Assembly: GCF_900007165.1 (NCBI RefSeq)
Contig: NZ_CYGY02000023.1
Location: forward strand, 310,001-374,000
Source of the DNA: Paraburkholderia piptadeniae
Lineage (GTDB): Bacteria > Pseudomonadota > Gammaproteobacteria > Burkholderiales > Burkholderiaceae
Direction of reading: 5' to 3'
Length of the DNA stretch: 64,000 nt
Shown here: piece by piece, positions 19,401-29,405 of the stretch
How the letters are laid out: each line of letters starts with the position of its first letter
Position numbering within the stretch: position 1 is the first letter of the stretch
Notes under the pieces: model-generated
Told to the model about the DNA's origin: nothing
What the model saw: the letters and a program-made list of their open reading frames with translations, nothing else
Databases searched by the model: none
Translations under genes and position numbers: made by a program

Positions 19401-20315
19401 ATGAGCGCAAGCCCCGAGTTTCCCGACTTCGTATCCGCCGGCGACATCCTCACCGATCTCGTGCGCACGGGTCCTTCAACGTGGCTGTCGGTGCCGGGCG
19501 GCGCGGGCTGGAACGTCGCGCGCGCCGTCGCGCGGCTTGGCCTGCCGACGGCGTGCGCCGGCTCGCTCGGCGTCGACAACTTCTCAGACGATCTGTGGAA
19601 CGCCAGCGTCGCCGCCGGTCTCGACATGCGCTTCATGCAGCGCGTCGAGCGCGCGCCGCTGCTAGCAATCGTCCATCAGACGCATCCGCCCGCGTACTTC
19701 TTCATGGGCGACAACAGCGCGGACCTCGCGTTCGATCCGTCGAAGCTGCCGGAAGGCTGGATGTCGCATGTGAAGTGGGCGCACTTCGGCTGCATCAGCC
19801 TCGTGCGCCAGCCGATCGGCGCGACGCTCGCTAAGCTCGCGGCCGAACTGCGCGCGCGCGGCGTGAAGATCAGCTTCGATCCGAACTACCGCAACCTGAT
19901 GGAGCACGGCTACGAGCCGACGCTGCGCCACATGGCGTCGCTCGCCGATCTGATCAAGGTATCTGACGAAGACCTGCGCCTGCTGTTCAAGACCGACGAC
20001 GAAGCGTCCGCCCTCGCGCAACTGCGCGCGATGAACCCGAAGGCGATCGTGCTCGTCACGCGCGGCTCGGAGAAGGCGACGCTGATCGACGGCGAGCGCA
20101 TCGTCGAAGCGCAGCCGCCGCGCGTGGCCGTCGCCGATACCGTCGGCGCGGGCGACGCGTCGATCGGCGGCCTGCTGTTCAGCCTGATGACGGCGCCGAA
20201 ACGCAAGTGGGAAGAGCATCTGGCGTTCTCGCTCGCGGCGGGCGCGGCGGCCTGCCGCCATTCGGGCGCGCACTCGCCGACGCTCGATGAAGTGGTATCG
20301 CTGTTGCAGGATTGA
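19401..20315 (+). CDS. PfkB family carbohydrate kinase (fructokinase-like)
   Basis: The 304-residue protein is a ribokinase-fold sugar kinase. GGAGWNVARAVARLG near residue 32 is the first PfkB signature region and DTVGAGDASIGG near residue 245 is the second, with the catalytic Asp in GAGD. ATG at 19401 was chosen because GGTGAG lies directly upstream; a GTG three codons earlier is possible. Placed after the isomerase, it would phosphorylate fructose to fructose 6-phosphate and feed mannose into glycolysis. Exact sugar specificity is inferred from context. Confidence 0.9.
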   Translation: MSASPEFPDFVSAGDILTDLVRTGPSTWLSVPGGAGWNVARAVARLGLPTACAGSLGVDNFSDDLWNASVAAGLDMRFMQRVERAPLLAIVHQTHPPAYFFMGDNSADLAFDPSKLPEGWMSHVKWAHFGCISLVRQPIGATLAKLAAELRARGVKISFDPNYRNLMEHGYEPTLRHMASLADLIKVSDEDLRLLFKTDDEASALAQLRAMNPKAIVLVTRGSEKATLIDGERIVEAQPPRVAVADTVGAGDASIGGLLFSLMTAPKRKWEEHLAFSLAAGAAACRHSGAHSPTLDEVVSLLQD

Positions 20316-20491
20316 ATCCGGAAGAAGCTGCCTCAGGAAGCCGTCGAAGCAAGCGCCGAACCTGCTGCTTCACCTGTCTGTGCAAGAGCGGTCGATGGCG
20401 CGCGAGAGCCGCAAGCGCGCCCCGTAGCGCCGACATGTGGGCGTCGAAATCGCGTGCTACGATGGAATCTCCCCCTTGCAGGAGATGCATC

Positions 20492-20713
20492 ATGGAGGAC
20501 GTCACCTACACCAAAGGTCTCTACACGGCGACGGCGACGACCCGCCCCTTGGATGGCGGGAAGTATCAGGGCGTGGTTTCGCTCTCGCGCGACGAAGGCG
20601 ACGAGACAGAGGACACGGTCTACGAAGTCGAAGCCACCTCGGCAACGGCCGACGAAGCGCTCGAAGAAGCGAAGGCACTGGCCCACAGAATCCTCGGCGA
20701 GATCGAACTATAA
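20492..20713 (+). CDS. Small conserved hypothetical protein (73 aa)
   Basis: This acidic 73-residue protein begins with MEDVTYTKGLYTATATTRPL, continues with a beta-rich half (GKYQGVVSLSRDEG) and ends in a helix rich in Glu and Ala. The ATG has CAGGAG eight bases upstream. The pattern resembles small conserved Burkholderia proteins of unknown function, but I cannot name a family. It is soluble, with no membrane or signal segment. Confidence 0.65.
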   Translation: MEDVTYTKGLYTATATTRPLDGGKYQGVVSLSRDEGDETEDTVYEVEATSATADEALEEAKALAHRILGEIEL

Positions 20714-20815
20714 GCATTGGGTTCATGTGCCGGGTTGTATCCATCGAGGCAGACGTGGCGCGTCCGCCGCGCGCCGCGCCGATGGCCTTTTCGACTTGAA
20801 CGGGCGGAGGCGATC

Positions 20816-21061
20816 ATGGCAGAACCGCTTTTCCTTTACGGCGTGTATGCGATACACGTACGTCCTCTCGAGCTTCAAGGCGCGCGCTGGGACGCGGAGT
20901 ACGAAATCCGGCATCGTGATCATCCCGTGCAGCGCTGGACCACGGTAGGTGGCGACGGGGGTTTTGCAACCGAGGCGGAAGCGATCGAGACGGCGCATCA
21001 GCAAGCCGTCGCCGATATCGAGCACGGCGCGGGCGTGCCGAAGCCGCGGGCATTTCCCTGA
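20816..21061 (+). CDS. Small conserved hypothetical protein (81 aa)
   Basis: This 81-residue soluble protein begins with MAEPLFLYGVYAIHVRPLEL and has a predicted strand-rich first half and a helical TEAEAIETAHQQAVADIE segment. The start at 20816 is supported by GGCGGAGG a few bases upstream. It follows another small conserved protein on the same strand, and the strand-then-helix layout of both suggests a common fold. Function unknown. Confidence 0.6.
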   Translation: MAEPLFLYGVYAIHVRPLELQGARWDAEYEIRHRDHPVQRWTTVGGDGGFATEAEAIETAHQQAVADIEHGAGVPKPRAFP

Positions 21062-21333
21062 CACGACGCGCGTGCATCGCGGTCCGCACAGACCGCGCCT
21101 CACGGCAATCGAGCCGGCGGATATCTGGATGCGCGCGCCCCGGCGCGTGCAGGTTTTCTTTGACGCGCCTATGCACCGAGTCCGGTGGCACTGCCGGATG
21201 CGCCGCGCGGCTGCGCTCGCGTGACGGCAGCGTTGCATGTATCGAACGGATTCACGCGCTACACTACGCGCGGCAGCGGGTGGCACACGCGTGCGCCGTG
21301 ACGCTGCAAGACACCCACGTCAGCAGAACAAGA

Positions 21334-22272
21334 ATGAGCGCGACCCCGCCCGATTCCAAAGATCACCCGCAACACAAAGGCCGAATCCTCGACCGGAAGA
21401 TTCGCATGCGCTCGCACGTCGTCGTCGCGCACGGTCTGCCGCTGCGCGTGTGGCAGGACCTCTACCACCGCGCGCTGACGATCAGCTGGCCCGTCTTCTT
21501 CGTGTCGCTCGCCGTCCTGTTCCTGCTGCTGAACTCGTTCTTCGGATCGCTGTACGAACTCGGCAGCGCGTCGATTGCGAATCAGAACCCCAAAGGCTTC
21601 GCGGGCGCGTTCTTCTTCAGCGTCGAAACGCTCGCGACGGTCGGCTATGGCGACATGCATCCGCAGACGCTATACGCGCACCTCATTGCGACGCTCGAAA
21701 TCTTCGTCGGCATGTCGGGCATCGCGCTCGCCACCGGTCTGATCTTTGCGCGCTTCTCGCGCCCGCGCGCGAAGATCATGTTCTCGCGCTACGCGATCGT
21801 GCGCCCCATCGACGGGCGCACCACGCTGATGGTGCGCACGGCAAACGCGAGGCAGAACGTGATCGTCGAAGCTCGCGCGCGGCTGCGGCTGATGCGCGTC
21901 GAGCGCTCGTCGGAAGGCTACGTGCTGCGCCGGATCTACGACCTCGGCCTCGTGCGCGACCAGCAGCCGATGTTCTACCTCGGCTGGAACCTGATGCACG
22001 TGATCGACGAAGCGAGCCCGCTGCATGGCGAAACGCCGGAGAGCCTCGCCGAACAGGACGCGTCGCTGCTGATCACGATAGAAGGCTCCGACGAAAACAC
22101 CTCGCAGACCATGCAAGCGCGCTTCTCGTGGCCCAGCGACGATATCCGCTGGCAGCACCGTTTCGTCGATCTGATCCGCGAAGAGAACGGCGTGAGCCAT
22201 ATCGACTACACGCATTTCGACGACGTCGTACCGCTCTCGGCACACGAGGTCCAGCAGCAGCCGACGGGCTGA
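21334..22272 (+). CDS. Inward-rectifier-type (KirBac) potassium channel
   Basis: The 312-residue inner-membrane protein has the KirBac layout: an N-terminal slide-helix region (LYHRALTISWP), TM1 around 52-72, a pore helix and selectivity filter TVGYGD at 102-107, TM2 around 112-135, and a cytoplasmic immunoglobulin-like Kir domain from about 145 to 300. The start at 21334 fits homologues; a longer in-frame extension lacks a ribosome site. Such tetrameric channels pass K+ and are gated by lipids or pH. It is a single-gene unit. Confidence 0.93.
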   Translation: MSATPPDSKDHPQHKGRILDRKIRMRSHVVVAHGLPLRVWQDLYHRALTISWPVFFVSLAVLFLLLNSFFGSLYELGSASIANQNPKGFAGAFFFSVETLATVGYGDMHPQTLYAHLIATLEIFVGMSGIALATGLIFARFSRPRAKIMFSRYAIVRPIDGRTTLMVRTANARQNVIVEARARLRLMRVERSSEGYVLRRIYDLGLVRDQQPMFYLGWNLMHVIDEASPLHGETPESLAEQDASLLITIEGSDENTSQTMQARFSWPSDDIRWQHRFVDLIREENGVSHIDYTHFDDVVPLSAHEVQQQPTG

Positions 22273-22324
22273 CGGTTCGGCACGAACCCGGCACGAACCG
22301 CGCGGCCCGGTCAGCACACGGATT

Positions 22325-22945
22325 TCAATGCTGTAGTTTCAGCGCATCGATTTCCCGCTGCTCGACGGCCATCGCCCTTGCGTGCGCGTCGCGCGCCATC
22401 GCCCGCCCGACGTAATCGCCGATGCGCCCCGACGCTTCGAGCAGCTTCGCGACGAACGCGATCTGCAACGTGCTGGCCAGCAGCAGATCGGCAGCCGTAA
22501 AGCGCTCGCCGAGCAGCCATTCGCCTTCGTCGAGCGCCGTGTCGATCGCCAGTTTCACGCGCTCCAGATTGCCCCAGCCGAAGCTGAACGAATTGCCCGA
22601 CGCGCCCGTCAGCTTTTCGGCCATCGCCGGTTCGAGGCAGCCCGGCGTGAAGAAAAGCCATTGCAAAAGACGCCCGCGCAACGGATCGCCGATGGGTGCG
22701 CCGAGCTTCGACTCCGGAAAGCGATCGGCGAGATACAGCAGCACCGCGCCCGATTCCGCGACCTGCACGCCGTCGTCGTCGAGCGCGGGGAGCTTGCACA
22801 TCGGGTTGACGTGATGGAAATCGGTCGTGTCCTGCTCGCCCGCGCGAAGGTTCACGCGCGCCAGTTCATACGGCGCGCCGATCTCTTCGAGCATCCACAG
22901 CGCGCGGAAAGCGCGCGTCTTCGGCCAGTAATACAGTTTCATCAC
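22325..22945 (-). CDS. Glutathione S-transferase family protein
   Basis: The 206-residue cytosolic protein has an N-terminal thioredoxin-like domain (MKLYYWPKTRAFRALWMLEE, then VNPMCKLPALDDDG and the glutathione-binding AESGAVLLYLADRFP) and a C-terminal helical domain with GERFTAADLLLASTL. The N-terminal catalytic Ser, Tyr or Cys position reads as the YYWPKT region, so a tyrosine type is plausible. Substrate unknown. Confidence 0.9.
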   Translation of the reverse strand: MMKLYYWPKTRAFRALWMLEEIGAPYELARVNLRAGEQDTTDFHHVNPMCKLPALDDDGVQVAESGAVLLYLADRFPESKLGAPIGDPLRGRLLQWLFFTPGCLEPAMAEKLTGASGNSFSFGWGNLERVKLAIDTALDEGEWLLGERFTAADLLLASTLQIAFVAKLLEASGRIGDYVGRAMARDAHARAMAVEQREIDALKLQH

Positions 22946-23308
22946 CCCTCCCTATGTCTTCGGTGCGCATCGGTCGGCATAGCGTAACCCAACGGCGACC
23001 CGAGTGAACCATCGTCCGGATGGCCAGGCGTCGCGTCGAAACCGGCCGCGCCAGCCCGGCGCGAGTCATCGAAAAAAGCCGCTTTTTTCCGAAGCGGTGG
23101 ATCTATCTCAAAACAACGCGGAATGCCAGGAATCCTCTCGCCCGTGATTGACCACCCGCAAAAAGTAGCAAGAATTCTCTCTAATTGACGCGAAAGAATG
23201 GAGTCTCTTTCGCCGCGACGGCAACGAGCGCGCGACAAGCACGCAACGAGCACGCAACAAGCTCGATTTGTCGGCGGCGAAACGCATAACAGCAACGGAG
23301 ACTCCACG

Positions 23309-26300
23309 ATGACCGCTCGTCTGCCCATCGACGGCACCCCGGCACTCGCCGACTACCGCCTCTCGGACAACCTCACCGCCACGCGTGGCCGCATCTTCCT
23401 GACAGGCACGCAGGCGCTCGTGCGCCTCGCGCTGATGCAGCGCCAGCTCGACCGCGCGCGCGGCCTGAACACGGCCGGCTTCATCAGCGGCTATCGCGGG
23501 TCGCCGCTCGGCATGGTCGACCAGCAATTGTGGAAGGCGAAGAAACTGCTCGACGCGAACGACGTGCGCTTTCTGCCCGCGATCAACGAGGAACTCGGCG
23601 GCACGGCCGTGCTCGGCACGCAGCGCGTCGAAGCAGACCCGGAGCGCACCGTCGATGGCGTGTATGCGATGTGGTATGGCAAGGGCCCGGGCGTCGACCG
23701 CGCTGGCGATGCCCTCAAGCACGGCAACGCATACGGCTCGTCGCAGCATGGCGGCGTGCTGGTCGTCGCGGGCGACGATCACGGCTGCGTGTCGTCGTCG
23801 ATGCCGCATCAGAGCGATTTCGCGATGATGGCGTGGCATATGCCCGTCGTGAATCCGTCGAACGTCGCGGACATGCTCGAATTCGGCCTGTACGGCTGGG
23901 CGCTGTCGCGCTACTCGGGCGCGTGGGTCGGCTTCAAGGCGATTTCGGAGACGGTCGAATCGGGCTCGACGGTCGATCTCGACGCGCTGCAAACGCAATG
24001 GACCACGCCCGAAGGCTTTCAGGCGCCCGCAGGCGGCCTGCACAACCGCTGGCCCGATCTGCCGAGCCTCACGATCGAACAGCGTCTGCACGCGAAGCTC
24101 GACGCCGTGCGCCACTTCGCGCGAGCCAACAGCATCGACAAATGGATTGCGCCGAGTCCGCACGCGAACATCGGCATCGTGACGTGCGGCAAGGCGCATC
24201 TCGATCTGATGGAAGTGCTGCGACGGCTCGATCTCACCGTCGCCGATCTGGAGAAGGCGGGCGTGCGCATCTACAAGGTGGGCCTGTCGTTCCCGCTCGA
24301 AATGACGCGCATCGACGCGTTCGTTTCCGGTCTTTCCGAAGTGCTCGTGATCGAGGAAAAGGGCCCCGTCATCGAGCAGCAGATCAAGGACTATCTGTAC
24401 AACCGCAAGCAAGGCGCGCGGCCTGTGATCGTCGGCAAGCATGCGGAAGACGGCGCGATGCTGCTGTCGTCGCTCGGCGAACTGCGTCCGTCGCGCATTC
24501 TGCCCGTGTTCGCGACCTGGCTCGCGAAGCACAAGCCCGCGCTCGATCGCCGCGAGCGCGTGGTCGATCTCGTCGCGCCGCAAATCCTGTCGAATGCCGC
24601 CGATGCCGTGAAGCGCACGCCGTATTTCTGCTCGGGCTGCCCGCACAACACGTCGACGAAAGTGCCCGAAGGGTCGATTGCGCAGGCAGGCATTGGCTGT
24701 CACTTCATGGCTTCGTGGATGGAGCGCGACACGACGGGCCTGATCCAGATGGGCGGCGAAGGCGTCGACTGGGCCGCGCATTCGATGTTCACGAAGACGC
24801 GCCACGTGTTCCAGAATCTCGGCGACGGCACGTACTTCCACTCGGGCATTCTCGCGATCCGCCAGGCTGTCGCGGCGAAGGCGACGATCACCTACAAGAT
24901 CCTCTATAACGACGCGGTTGCGATGACGGGCGGCCAGCCCGTCGACGGCAGCATCTCCGTGCCGCAGATCGCGCGCCAGGTAGAAGCGGAAGGCGTGTCG
25001 CATTTCGTCGTGGTCAGCGATGAGCCGGAGAAATACGACGGCCATCATGGCATTTTCCCGAAGGGCACGACGTTCCATCATCGCAGCGAACTCGACAAGG
25101 TGCAGCGCGAACTGCGCGACATCGATGGCGTGACGGTGCTGATCTACGACCAGACGTGCGCCGCTGAAAAGCGCCGCCGCCGCAAAAAAGGCGAGTTTCC
25201 CGATCCGGACAAGCGCCTCTTCATCAACGAAGAAGTGTGCGAAGGCTGCGGCGATTGCGGCGTGCAGTCGAACTGCCTGTCGGTCGAACCCGTCGAAACG
25301 CCGCTTGGCCGCAAGCGCCGCATCGATCAGTCGTCGTGCAACAAAGACTATTCGTGCGTGAACGGCTTTTGCCCGAGCTTCGTGACGATCGAAGGCGGCA
25401 AGCTGAAAAAGGCGGCGGGTGTCGCGTTCGATGCGGCTGCGCTGGCCACGCGCGTCGACGCATTGCCGTTGCCCGCGACGCAACTCGACGCCGCGCCGTA
25501 CGACATTCTCGTGACGGGCGTCGGCGGCACGGGTGTCGTGACGGTCGGCGCGTTGATCAGCATGGCCGCGCATCTGGAAGGCAAGAGCGCGTCGGTGCTC
25601 GATTTCATGGGCTTCGCGCAGAAAGGCGGCTCGGTGCTGTCGTTCGTGCGCTTCGCCGCGCGCGACGAGTGGCTGAACCAGGTGCGCATCGATACGCAAC
25701 AGGCCGACGTGCTGCTCGCCTGCGACATGGTCGTCGGCGCGAGCGCCGATGCGTTGCAGACCGTGCGCCATGGCCGCACGCGCATCGTCGTGAATACGCA
25801 TGCGATTCCGAACGCGTCGTTCGTGCAGAACCCGGACGCGAATCTGCATGCCGATGCACTGATCGACAAGATGCGTCACGCAGCGGGCGAAGAGCGCATG
25901 TCGTCGTGCGATGCGCAAGCGCTCGCGACGCGCTTCCTCGGCGACACGATCGGCGCAAATATCCTGATGCTCGGCTTCGCGTGGCAACTCGGTCTCGTGC
26001 CCGTTTCGTTCGCCGCGATGATGCGCGCGATCGAACTGAACAACGTCGCCGTGCAGATGAATCAGCTCGCGTTCTCGATTGGCCGCATGGCCGCCGCCGA
26101 TCCCGCCGGACTCGAAGCGCTGTGGTCGCAGCGTCATGCGGCACAGCAGCCAGCCGTATCGCTGGAAAAGCTCGAAACGCTCGATGCACTGGTCGCGGAC
26201 CGCGAAGCGCGGCTGCTCGCCTATGGCGGCGCTGCTTACGTGAAGCGTTATCGCGCGCTGGTCGGCGCGGCGCGTCAGGCGGAACGCAGGCTCGAGGGCA

Positions 26301-26911
26301 CGCAGGCGGAACGTTTGAGCCGCGCCGTCGCGACGACGTTCTATCGGCTGCTCGCCGTGAAGGACGAATACGAGGTCGCTCGCCTGCATAGCGACCCCGC
26401 TTTCCGCACAGCATTGGAAGCGCAGTTCGAAGGCGTTGCGGGCAAGGACTTCGGCGTGAAGTTCAATCTCGCGCCGCCGACGATCTCACGCGCGAAACAC
26501 GGCGCGACGCCGCAAAAGAAGACGTTCGGCCAATGGATGTGGCCCGTGTTCGGCGCGATGGCGAAGTGGCGCGGCCTGCGCGGCACGATGCTTGACCCGT
26601 TTGGCCGTACCGTCGAACGTCAAATGGAACGCCAGCTTTCCACCGACTACGAAACGACGATGCAGCGCACGTTCGCGCTGCTCAACAACGTCACAGCCGA
26701 CGATATCGTCAAACTCGCGGATCTGCATGCCCGCGTGCGCGGCTATGGTCACGTGAAGCTGGCGAATCTCGCAGCGGTGAAGCGCAGTGAGCGCGAACTG
26801 GCCGCGCGCCTGCATATCGAGGCGGCCACGGGCGCGGCCGTCAACGCAGCGCTCGAAGAAGCGAAGGGCGCGGGAACGTTGCGTGGCATTCCCGTAGTCG
26901 TCGCCAAGTGA
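23309..26911 (+). CDS. Fused indolepyruvate ferredoxin oxidoreductase (2-ketoacid oxidoreductase)
   Basis: The 1200-residue protein is the fused IorA/IorB-type enzyme of aerobic proteobacteria. The N-terminal pyrimidine domain has GFISGYRGSPLGMVD. The TPP-binding domain includes FCSGCPHNTSTKVPEG and GIGCHFMASWMER. A cysteine-rich iron-sulfur region near residue 645 (CEGCGDCGVQSNC, then CNKDYSCVNGFC) precedes the gamma-like domain with DILVTGVGGTGVVTVG. It oxidatively decarboxylates aryl or branched 2-keto acids to acyl-CoA in amino-acid catabolism. The ATG at 23309 with CGGAG upstream is preferred over an upstream in-frame start. It is likely monocistronic. Confidence 0.93.
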   Translation: MTARLPIDGTPALADYRLSDNLTATRGRIFLTGTQALVRLALMQRQLDRARGLNTAGFISGYRGSPLGMVDQQLWKAKKLLDANDVRFLPAINEELGGTAVLGTQRVEADPERTVDGVYAMWYGKGPGVDRAGDALKHGNAYGSSQHGGVLVVAGDDHGCVSSSMPHQSDFAMMAWHMPVVNPSNVADMLEFGLYGWALSRYSGAWVGFKAISETVESGSTVDLDALQTQWTTPEGFQAPAGGLHNRWPDLPSLTIEQRLHAKLDAVRHFARANSIDKWIAPSPHANIGIVTCGKAHLDLMEVLRRLDLTVADLEKAGVRIYKVGLSFPLEMTRIDAFVSGLSEVLVIEEKGPVIEQQIKDYLYNRKQGARPVIVGKHAEDGAMLLSSLGELRPSRILPVFATWLAKHKPALDRRERVVDLVAPQILSNAADAVKRTPYFCSGCPHNTSTKVPEGSIAQAGIGCHFMASWMERDTTGLIQMGGEGVDWAAHSMFTKTRHVFQNLGDGTYFHSGILAIRQAVAAKATITYKILYNDAVAMTGGQPVDGSISVPQIARQVEAEGVSHFVVVSDEPEKYDGHHGIFPKGTTFHHRSELDKVQRELRDIDGVTVLIYDQTCAAEKRRRRKKGEFPDPDKRLFINEEVCEGCGDCGVQSNCLSVEPVETPLGRKRRIDQSSCNKDYSCVNGFCPSFVTIEGGKLKKAAGVAFDAAALATRVDALPLPATQLDAAPYDILVTGVGGTGVVTVGALISMAAHLEGKSASVLDFMGFAQKGGSVLSFVRFAARDEWLNQVRIDTQQADVLLACDMVVGASADALQTVRHGRTRIVVNTHAIPNASFVQNPDANLHADALIDKMRHAAGEERMSSCDAQALATRFLGDTIGANILMLGFAWQLGLVPVSFAAMMRAIELNNVAVQMNQLAFSIGRMAAADPAGLEALWSQRHAAQQPAVSLEKLETLDALVADREARLLAYGGAAYVKRYRALVGAARQAERRLEGTQAERLSRAVATTFYRLLAVKDEYEVARLHSDPAFRTALEAQFEGVAGKDFGVKFNLAPPTISRAKHGATPQKKTFGQWMWPVFGAMAKWRGLRGTMLDPFGRTVERQMERQLSTDYETTMQRTFALLNNVTADDIVKLADLHARVRGYGHVKLANLAAVKRSERELAARLHIEAATGAAVNAALEEAKGAGTLRGIPVVVAK

Positions 26912-26925
26912 TGTGACGGGCTCAC

Positions 26926-26955
26926 GCGTGTGCCGTTTTTGAGCACGGCACACGC
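26926..26955. terminator. Bidirectional hairpin between indolepyruvate oxidoreductase and cutC
   Basis: GCGTGTGCCGT (26926-26936) and its perfect complement ACGGCACACGC (26945-26955) enclose an 8-nt loop, giving an 11-bp stem between two convergent genes. The only T-run is in the loop, so efficiency as an intrinsic terminator is uncertain. Confidence 0.55.
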
Positions 26956-26967
26956 TGAGAGCGCGAA

Positions 26968-27672
26968 TCACAGAATGTCGAGCAAGGCCCTCACGCGCCG
27001 CACCTTTTCTTCGTCGACGTGCGCAAGGCCCTTGCCGCCGACACGCACACCCGCCCCGAAGTGAACCGCTTTCACCTGCGTATCGCGCACGAAGTCCGCG
27101 ACGCGATCGACCGTCAATCCCGCACCTGCTAATACAGTGCAGTGCGTCCGCTCGGCGCGCCGCGCGAGCGAGCTAATTGCAGCGGGCGCATCCAGCACGG
27201 AAGACTTGCCGCCCGACGTCAGCACGTTCGTGACGGCATCGAAGCCGAGCAGCACATCGAGCGCTTCGTGCAGATCGCGCGCTTCGTCGAATGCGCGATG
27301 AAACGTGATGGGCATGCCGTCGGTGGCTTCCACGACGCGCGCCAAGCCTTCGCGGTCCACTTCGCGCGACGGCGTCAGCATCCCGATCACGACGGCATTC
27401 GCGCCCGCCGACTTTGCCGCGCGCATGTCGCGCAGCATCACGGCGAAATCGCCGGCATCGTAGACGAACGAACGGCTATGCGGCCGCACGATCACGTTCA
27501 CGGGAATCGGCACGGCCGCCACCACGGCCTCGATCAAACCGATGCTCGGCGTCAGCCCGCCCTCGCCCATCGCGGTGACGAGTTCGAGCCGATCCGCGCC
27601 GCCGCGTGCAGCGGCTTTCGCATCGGCGAGCGTCGTCGCGATCACTTCGAGCAGCACCCGTTTGCCTGTCAT
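26968..27672 (-). CDS. cutC: Copper homeostasis protein CutC
   Basis: The 234-residue cytosolic TIM-barrel protein matches CutC throughout: LLEVIATTLADAKAAARGGADRLEL at the N terminus, the conserved IPVNVIVRPHSRSFVYD near residue 57-73, ITFHRAFDE near residue 125 and LTSGGKSSVLDA near residue 150. CutC has been linked to copper tolerance, but its biochemical role is unsettled. Length is normal. Confidence 0.93.
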   Translation of the reverse strand: MTGKRVLLEVIATTLADAKAAARGGADRLELVTAMGEGGLTPSIGLIEAVVAAVPIPVNVIVRPHSRSFVYDAGDFAVMLRDMRAAKSAGANAVVIGMLTPSREVDREGLARVVEATDGMPITFHRAFDEARDLHEALDVLLGFDAVTNVLTSGGKSSVLDAPAAISSLARRAERTHCTVLAGAGLTVDRVADFVRDTQVKAVHFGAGVRVGGKGLAHVDEEKVRRVRALLDIL

Positions 27673-27708
27673 GTCAGAGCGTCATGTCGTGATGAAAGCG
27701 ACATGATC

Positions 27709-28983
27709 TCAGAAGCGCGGCTCCTCGAACCAGTCGATGTCGCCGCACAGCACGCAGGTACGGTTGCCGATCCGCGTCGCCACCGACAGCGTCACGCATG
27801 GCACCGCCTCATTGATCGACAGATAAGGCCGCGTCACGTGCACGCGTTCGGGCGCCTCGATCGCCGTGCGGAAATACGGACGGCGCAGCCAGTTCGCGCC
27901 CTGCGCATCGGATAGCGGCAGAAAGCGCGTTTCGTGCGTCGCGCGGTCCGCGCGCAGCACCACGTTGCGCCCGGCCTGCCGGCCTTTGTCGTCGAGCAGA
28001 TAGCAGCGCGCGGCATGATCGAGCGCGAGAAAATTCCAGCACACTTCGTCGAGCGGTTCGCCGGCGGCGAGCCGTTCCGCCGCGCGCTCGAATGCGCGAA
28101 TGTACGGTGCGAGCCGCGACGCGTTGCGCCGCTCGCGCTCCTCCGCTTGCGACTGGCAACGCTCGGTCAGCTCGCCGATGCACGCCGCAGCATGCACCGC
28201 GTCGGCGAGCCCCGGATGCGGACGCGCGAAGTAAAAGCCCTGCACGAAATCGACGTTGCAAGCGAGCGCCATATGCGCTTCGTGCTCCGTCTCGACGCCT
28301 TCGATCAGCACCAGCTTGCCTGCCTCGTGCAGCAGCGCGACGAGCCCCGGCAGGATCGACGCCATGTCCGCGCGATGCGCGGCATGCGACAGCATGATGC
28401 GGTCGAGCTTCACGATATCAGGATTCAGCTGCCAGATGCGTTCGATGTTCGAATGGCCCGCGCCGAAGTCGTCGAGCGCGATCAGGAAGCCGCGCTCGCG
28501 AAACTGGCGCACGGCATCGGCGAGCCGCTCGATGTCCTGCGCGCTCTGCTCTAGCACTTCGAGCACGATGCGTCGCGGCGACAGGTTCAGCCGCCGCAGA
28601 TTCGCGAGCAGCGCCGCCGAGTGATACGAGTCGATCAGCACGCCCGGATGGACGTTGAGAAAGAGCCACTCGCGCTCGGCGCCGAGCACGTTGAAGTTCT
28701 CGAGATGCAGCGACTGTGCGAGCCGGTCGACATGCAGCACATCGCCGACGCGCGCCGCCTCGCCGAATACGTCGACGGGCGACACCGCGCGATCGAATGG
28801 GTCGTGCGCGCGAAGCAGCCCTTCGTAACCCACGGCACGCATGTGCGAGAGGCTGAATATCGGCTGAAAGACGCTCGTGAGCGTCAGGTCGCCGTGTTGC
28901 ACCGAATAGCGCTGCAGGCCCGAGGTCACGCTGAGCTCGAATCCGTGCGGCACCGCTGTTCTTTCCTGTTGCGCAATGGTCAT
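27709..28983 (-). CDS. EAL-domain c-di-GMP phosphodiesterase with YkuI_C-like sensor tail
   Basis: The 424-residue protein has an EAL domain from about 30 to 265 with all catalytic motifs: EGLLR, FLNVHP, LEVLEQ, ALDDFGAGHSN, VKLDR, EGVE and QGFYFARP. The C-terminal 130 residues (AARCYLLDDKGRQAG, RRPYFRTAIEAPERVHVTRPY) resemble the PAS/Cache-like YkuI_C domain. No membrane segment is seen, so the enzyme is cytosolic and probably ligand regulated through this tail. It likely hydrolyses c-di-GMP to pGpG. Confidence 0.92.
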   Translation of the reverse strand: MTIAQQERTAVPHGFELSVTSGLQRYSVQHGDLTLTSVFQPIFSLSHMRAVGYEGLLRAHDPFDRAVSPVDVFGEAARVGDVLHVDRLAQSLHLENFNVLGAEREWLFLNVHPGVLIDSYHSAALLANLRRLNLSPRRIVLEVLEQSAQDIERLADAVRQFRERGFLIALDDFGAGHSNIERIWQLNPDIVKLDRIMLSHAAHRADMASILPGLVALLHEAGKLVLIEGVETEHEAHMALACNVDFVQGFYFARPHPGLADAVHAAACIGELTERCQSQAEERERRNASRLAPYIRAFERAAERLAAGEPLDEVCWNFLALDHAARCYLLDDKGRQAGRNVVLRADRATHETRFLPLSDAQGANWLRRPYFRTAIEAPERVHVTRPYLSINEAVPCVTLSVATRIGNRTCVLCGDIDWFEEPRF

Positions 28984-29405
28984 GCAGTCCTCTCACGCAA
29001 GGGTCCGGCGCGCGCGTCGCGAATGCGAAAGCGCGGCGTCCGTCCTCAAAATGTGCGTCGTCGGCTCATGATAAGCAAGCTCCATGCGCGCGATGGCGCA
29101 CGCATCATCGAACGCCGCATCCGGCGCTGCACCGCGCGCGATGCGCATGCGTCGCGTCAGGGCGTGCGATGCACCGTCGCGGTGCGCAAGGCTTTCGGTC
29201 GTCTTGCGATGTTCGCGGCGGGAATTCATACGATCGGGCTAAACTTCGGGCTGACCGAAACGCCGGACGGCACTTGCCGAACCTTGTGTTTCATGTCGCG
29301 CGAAGTGCCGCTGCTGAGTGTCGCTGCGAAGTCCCGTTCCAAACCGTCGCCTCGAAGCCTCGCCCCTGCATCGCGCTTCCGCCTGTTGTCCACATCCCGC
29401 TTCCG
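28984..29405. other. Intergenic region between divergent EAL and antiporter genes
   Basis: The 422-bp gap holds the promoters for both divergent genes. Short open frames read into the antiporter but have no ribosome site. No distinct operator or terminator was seen. Confidence 0.35.

Noticed and set aside
23108..26389. Long minus-strand open frame of more than 1000 codons
   Set aside because: It is the antisense shadow of the GC-rich indolepyruvate oxidoreductase gene, with Arg/His-rich composition and no domain.
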